From Phormidesmis priestleyi (lineage in GTDB: Bacteria > Cyanobacteriota > Cyanobacteriia > Phormidesmidales > Phormidesmidaceae): a stretch of 10,477 bases of DNA. The notes beneath the pieces were generated by a model, which was not told the DNA's origin, ran no database searches, and saw nothing but the letters and a program-made list of their open reading frames with translations. The DNA lies in NCBI GenBank assembly GCA_003242115.1, contig QBMP01000072.1:5348-15824 (forward strand). The letters are read 5' to 3'. Of this stretch, positions 7,628-10,477 are shown piece after piece; positions within the stretch are counted from its first letter, which is position 1, and every line of letters starts with the position of its first letter. Made by a program: the position numbers and the translations under genes.

Positions 7628-8368
7628 ATGCTAACTTTTTGGGCCAAAACCAGCGGCACCTGGATCAACTTTGCGCTAGTGCTATTAGGAACCGGCTCCG
7701 GCCTTTTGCTCCGCAATCGGCTCTCACTCAAAATGCGCGTCATCATCACCCAAGCAATGGGCCTGACCACGCTGTTCATGGGGGTGTCAATGGCGCAGGA
7801 TCTATCATCTGCCAAAGCAGGCGGCGTAGAAGGCGTTATTCTCGCTCTGATCTCACTGGCCATCGGCGGCTTACTCGGTGAGTGGTGGCAAATTGAAACC
7901 CGATTAAGTGCCTTTGGCGACTGGCTAAAAGCTCGATTTAAAGGTGGAAACCGTTTCACCGAAGGTTTCGTGGCCTCTAGCCTACTATTCTGCATTGGCC
8001 CGATGGCCATTTTAGGCAGTCTCAACAACGGTCTGCTCGGTGACAGCACAATTTTAGTGATTAAAAGCACGATGGATGGGCTGGTTTCGATTGCGCTAAC
8101 AGGTACTTACGGCATCGGCGTTGGCTTTTCAGTGCTGCCGCTAGTGATCTATCAGGGCACGCTTTCGTTGCTAGCTGGTAGCTTAGGCCAAATCATTCCC
8201 GACCCGACCACTGCCCCTAGCATCTTGCTGGTCACAGGCACTGGCGGCATCATGCTTTTGGGCTTGGGCCTCAACCTGCTAGAAGTCGGGAAAATCCATG
8301 TCGCGGCCTTTTTACCGGCGCTGGCCTTAGCCCCTTTTATCAGCTGGCTAGCGGACGTTGCCACCTGA
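7628..8368 (+). CDS. DUF554 family integral membrane protein
   Basis: This is a 246-residue polytopic membrane protein of the DUF554 family (relatives include E. coli YqgA and Bacillus YdfK); its role is unknown and a transport function is often supposed. Hydrophobic segments lie near 11-29, 38-56, 66-84, 115-131, 150-175, 197-218 and 224-243. Family marks include GTWINFALVLLGTGSGLLL (10-28), GGLLGE (80-85), FCIGPMAILGSLNNGLLGD (121-139), KSTMDG (146-151) and YQG (175-177). The only cysteine is C122 in the conserved block. The ATG at 7628 fits the usual family start, although there is no obvious ribosome binding site, as is common in cyanobacteria. The next gene begins 40 bases downstream on the same strand with no terminator between them, so they may be cotranscribed. 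Confidence 0.9.
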   Translation: MLTFWAKTSGTWINFALVLLGTGSGLLLRNRLSLKMRVIITQAMGLTTLFMGVSMAQDLSSAKAGGVEGVILALISLAIGGLLGEWWQIETRLSAFGDWLKARFKGGNRFTEGFVASSLLFCIGPMAILGSLNNGLLGDSTILVIKSTMDGLVSIALTGTYGIGVGFSVLPLVIYQGTLSLLAGSLGQIIPDPTTAPSILLVTGTGGIMLLGLGLNLLEVGKIHVAAFLPALALAPFISWLADVAT

Positions 8369-8408
8369 GCTTTCTGGGCGTTAGCAGCTCACGGCAATTG
8401 TTTGCGAT

Positions 8409-9380
8409 ATGAGTGTAAGCTATGGGCAATTATGGCTTTGGCTAGCAACGATGACTCAGCTTCTTTTGACCATTTACTTTTTGGTGGTGTTTTACGTTCT
8501 CTATAAGATGGCGCTTGGCTTAGAGGAGCGCAAAGAAGCTAAAGTCATCATCAACGTGGATGAAAAGTTTTTAGCAGAGCAAACGGTTATTCAGCTTTCA
8601 AGGCAGATTGGCGGTAGAGCAATTAAGGCCAGTGTTGAAAAATTCGGCTTTGGGAAAAAGAAAGATCCTGTTCTCTCACTTGCTTTTGAGCAGGCTCAGT
8701 CAATTCCAATACCGCCTAAAGATTTGGAAAAGAAAGAAAAAGACGGAATGACGCCACCAGAAGTCAGTCAATGGAGTGAGCAGTGGAGCAAGGAAAGAGT
8801 TTCTATTCAGGTTTTGCCAATTGGTGAGGAAAAACTAGGCCCGGTGTGGGTGATGAAGATAGATGTGAAGAATAAAACGCGCGATCAGCAGGTTTATTTG
8901 GATTGGGATCGCAGCTCTATCGAAATAGGTGGCAGAGCCAATCGGGTAATTCGCTCTACCTCTAACGTCTTTCGTGATTTGTCTCAGCCTCAAATTTTTG
9001 GAGTAGTGAATCCTGGTGGAACGGTGCTGTTTTTAGTCAATATTGAAGGAAATTACACTCGCGATATAGAGACTAATCGGCTCAAACCACCGCTGCCTTT
9101 GGAGGATCTAAAGCAAAGAGCTGACGAGGCCAAGCTGACAGATCCGACGGCGAAAGAAAAAAACATTGAGCCGCTTTACAACCTGGATCTAATGGTAAGA
9201 ATGAAACGCACCGATGAGAAAGATAGCGAAATGATCAATTTGTTAATTCCATTTGCCTTTACTTTAGAAATTAAAGTCGATCCGCCTGCTTTCCCACCTT
9301 TGCGCTGGTTTTTAAGAAATTTTGGGCCAAATCGGGAGAGCAACTGGCTGTGGGGCGTGAGTAAAAAAGACGTTGCCTAA
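8409..9380 (+). CDS. Uncharacterised single-pass membrane protein
   Basis: I do not recognise this gene. The 323 residues begin with one hydrophobic segment (about 10-32), followed by a charged stretch (ALGLEERKEAK, 35-45). With no positive charge before the segment and several after it, the positive-inside rule suggests the bulk is cytosolic. Residues 100-130 are charged and probably disordered. Residues 131-215 alternate in a beta pattern (VWVMKIDVKNKTRDQQVYLD, then GVVNPGGTVLFLVNIEG), reminiscent of an Ig-like sandwich. Residues 258-293 look like more beta, and the tail is aromatic (PPLRWFLRNFGP, NWLWG). The protein has no cysteine. Sampled lines of the gene are about 38-43% G+C, against about 57% for a sampled line of the DUF554 gene just before it, and it contains no HIP1 site. 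It may share a transcript with the DUF554 gene, and rnpB starts 62 bases after its stop. Confidence 0.85.
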   Translation: MSVSYGQLWLWLATMTQLLLTIYFLVVFYVLYKMALGLEERKEAKVIINVDEKFLAEQTVIQLSRQIGGRAIKASVEKFGFGKKKDPVLSLAFEQAQSIPIPPKDLEKKEKDGMTPPEVSQWSEQWSKERVSIQVLPIGEEKLGPVWVMKIDVKNKTRDQQVYLDWDRSSIEIGGRANRVIRSTSNVFRDLSQPQIFGVVNPGGTVLFLVNIEGNYTRDIETNRLKPPLPLEDLKQRADEAKLTDPTAKEKNIEPLYNLDLMVRMKRTDEKDSEMINLLIPFAFTLEIKVDPPAFPPLRWFLRNFGPNRESNWLWGVSKKDVA

Positions 9381-9442
9381 AAGTAATCTAAAAAGTAACC
9401 AAGAGCGATAAGAATCCAACTGTCCAATACACTAGAAAGTAT

Positions 9443-9840
9443 AGAGCTGGCTCAGTGGTTGCGGAGACAGTTAAAGGTTCGCCTTTGACTAGCTCTGAGG
9501 AAAGTCCGGGCTCCCTAAAAGCCAAACTTGCTGGGTAACGCCCAGTGCGGGTGACCGTGAGGAGAGTGCCACAGAAACATACCGCTAACGGGAAGCAGTT
9601 TGCTTCTACGAGTAAGGGTGCAAGGGTGCGGTAAGAGCGCACCAGCAGTATCGAGAGGTGCTGGCTAGGTAAACCCCGGTTGGGTGCAAGGCCATAGGAG
9701 CACACGGTTGGCTTTTTACCGGCTCCGACAAAGCGCGCCGCTTGAGGCGTCTGGCAACAGGCGTCCTAGATAGATAACCACCTCATGCTGTTAGCGTTAG
9801 CTAGCGGGGTGAGAACAGAACCCGGCTTAGGTCCAGCTCT
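9443..9840 (+). ncRNA. rnpB: RNase P RNA (complete)
   Basis: This is the catalytic RNA of RNase P, which removes 5' leaders from pre-tRNA. The ends are set by helix P1: AGAGCTGG (9443-9450) pairs perfectly with CCAGCTCT (9833-9840), giving 398 nt. Universally conserved blocks are present: GAGGAAAGTCCGGGCT (9497-9512), GAGTGCCACAGAAA (9564-9577), GGTGCGGTAAGAGCGCACC (9625-9643), AGATAGATAACCACC (9768-9782) and ACAGAACCCGGCTTA (9815-9829). The P15 region (9697-9726, GGAGCACACGG to GGCTCC) lacks the GGU that pairs with tRNA CCA in E. coli, as known for cyanobacteria. Its length argues against the tandem-repeat insertions seen in some heterocystous species. A possible -10 is TACACT (9428-9433) or TAGAAA (9433-9438), without a clear -35. 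It is followed by rnc. Confidence 0.96.
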
Positions 9841-9842
9841 AC

Positions 9843-9880
9843 CCTATTTTTTAGGTCTATTTTTTTAGGCTTATTTTTGC
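9843..9880 (+). terminator. T-rich tracts after rnpB, possible weak terminator
   Basis: Directly after the mature 3' end lie three T-runs in near-repeated context (CTATTTTTTAGG, CTATTTTTTTAGG, CTTATTTTTG). CCTA (9843-9846) can pair with TAGG (9852-9855) as a very short stem before the second T-run. This is weak for an intrinsic terminator, but P1 itself lies just upstream. Read-through into rnc is possible. Confidence 0.3.
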
Positions 9881-9902
9881 AAGATTATTTCTTAGCTGTG
9901 CG

Positions 9903-10477
9903 ATGTCTGTTTCGACGATGAGTAGCCAAAATCTCAACCAACTGCTAGCCCAGTTCGAGGTTCCAATCGCTAGCGTCAATCCCGATTTGCTGCGGTTAGC
10001 GCTGATCGATATCTCTAGCTCGGCCCAGGCCAATAATGAGAAGCTGGAGTTTTTGGGAGATGCGGCGCTAAGGCTAGCGGCGGCTGAGTTTTTGATGGAG
10101 CGCTACGAGGAAATGGCGCTGGGCGATATGTCGGCGGTGCGATCGCACATTGTCAGCGATCGCGTCCTAGCCCCCATTGCCAAACACTACCGGCTCGGCG
10201 ATTATCTTCAGCTTTCCAAAAGTGCCCAAGGCGACAAAGCGGGCAGCGATTCTCGCTTGGCCGATGCCCTCGAAGCGATTATGGGGGCTTTATACCTCAG
10301 TGCAGGCAATCTCAGCTTGATCCGCCCTTGGCTAGACGGGCACTTAGCAAGGTTGACCGATGAATTGCAGGGCGATCCGGCCAAGCAAAACTATAAAGCT
10401 GCCCTCCAAGAACTAACGCAAGCCTATGACAAAGCCTTGCCTAGCTATGAGGTCATAGAAATTAGCCAGGTGCATGG
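9903..10477 (+). CDS. rnc: Ribonuclease III, 5' part (cut by window edge)
   Basis: RNase III cleaves double-stranded RNA during rRNA maturation and mRNA or antisense control. The visible 191 residues contain the full nuclease domain and the start of the dsRNA-binding domain. The metal-binding signature is NEKLEFLGDAAL (45-56, with E46, E49 and D53). The second acidic pair is D121 and E124 in DSRLADALEAIMGALYL (116-132). The dsRNA-binding domain begins at about 163 with NYKAALQELTQAYDKALPSYEVIE. That domain argues against Mini-III, which lacks it; cyanobacteria often have more than one RNase III. The segment before the signature (ALIDISSSAQANNEK) is shorter than usual and lacks the common THxSY. 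The start is ATG 9903 or possibly M6 (9918); neither has a strong ribosome binding site. The stop lies outside the window. Confidence 0.92.
   Translation, partial: MSVSTMSSQNLNQLLAQFEVPIASVNPDLLRLALIDISSSAQANNEKLEFLGDAALRLAAAEFLMERYEEMALGDMSAVRSHIVSDRVLAPIAKHYRLGDYLQLSKSAQGDKAGSDSRLADALEAIMGALYLSAGNLSLIRPWLDGHLARLTDELQGDPAKQNYKAALQELTQAYDKALPSYEVIEISQVH

Larger units (their letters stand above)
388..10163. repeat. Dispersed HIP1 octamers (GCGATCGC), 15 copies
   Basis: HIP1 sites start at 388, 925, 1569, 2342, 2694, 2981, 3734, 4152, 4451, 6239, 6687, 7364, 7556, 10139 and 10156. This is far above the chance level of about one per 65 kb. HIP1 is a hallmark of many cyanobacterial genomes. Most copies lie inside genes. 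None occurs between 7564 and 10138, which includes the uncharacterised membrane protein and rnpB. Confidence 0.93.

Noticed and set aside
9388..9705. 105-codon open frame on the minus strand
   Set aside because: It lies antisense over the 5' two thirds of rnpB, whose conserved structure explains the sequence; no protein family is recognised.
1..10477. Mobile elements, CRISPR arrays, tRNA genes, defence systems
   Set aside because: No transposase, terminal inverted repeats, spaced repeat array, tRNA T-loop/anticodon pattern or defence-type gene was seen on either strand.

Overview
The window is a stretch of cyanobacterial chromosome, about half G+C by eye. Three things point to cyanobacteria. 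The octamer GCGATCGC (HIP1) occurs 15 times in 10.5 kb. The encoded ClpC is the N-domain plus UVR-motif type found in cyanobacteria and chloroplasts. The RNase P RNA has a cyanobacterial look, with no GGU in its P15 loop. The block lysA - rimI - clpC is also familiar from cyanobacteria. I cannot name the genus; a filamentous Leptolyngbya-like lineage is only a guess.

Layout. Bases 1-1936 hold two minus-strand genes: lysA (diaminopimelate decarboxylase) and, 25 bases downstream, the 5' part of cdaA (diadenylate cyclase), which runs off the left edge. A short divergent promoter region separates lysA from rimI (ribosomal protein acetyltransferase, plus strand). A 354-base leader with small repeats then precedes clpC (AAA+ unfoldase of the Clp protease). 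clpC is followed by a strong terminator whose 5' arm can also pair with an upstream segment. Next is a Lys/Ala-rich 195-residue protein of unknown role, closed by a second perfect terminator hairpin that lies between convergent genes. A minus-strand DUF362 gene and a plus-strand DUF554 membrane-protein gene diverge from a 93-base spacer with two tandem repeats. An unrecognised single-pass membrane protein of lower G+C follows, then rnpB (398 nt, complete), and finally the 5' part of rnc (RNase III), cut by the right edge.

How the genes relate. lysA makes lysine from meso-diaminopimelate, which is also the peptidoglycan cross-linking amino acid; CdaA makes c-di-AMP, tied in other bacteria to wall and osmotic homeostasis, so lysA-cdaA may be one operon. 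rimI and clpC concern ribosome modification and protein quality control. rnpB and rnc place two RNA-processing nucleases side by side. Overall this is a housekeeping region with no phage, transposon, CRISPR or defence genes visible. The less ordinary parts are the two uncharacterised proteins, the competing hairpins after clpC, the repeats upstream of clpC, and the enrichment of two palindromes (GCGATCGC and GCTAGC).
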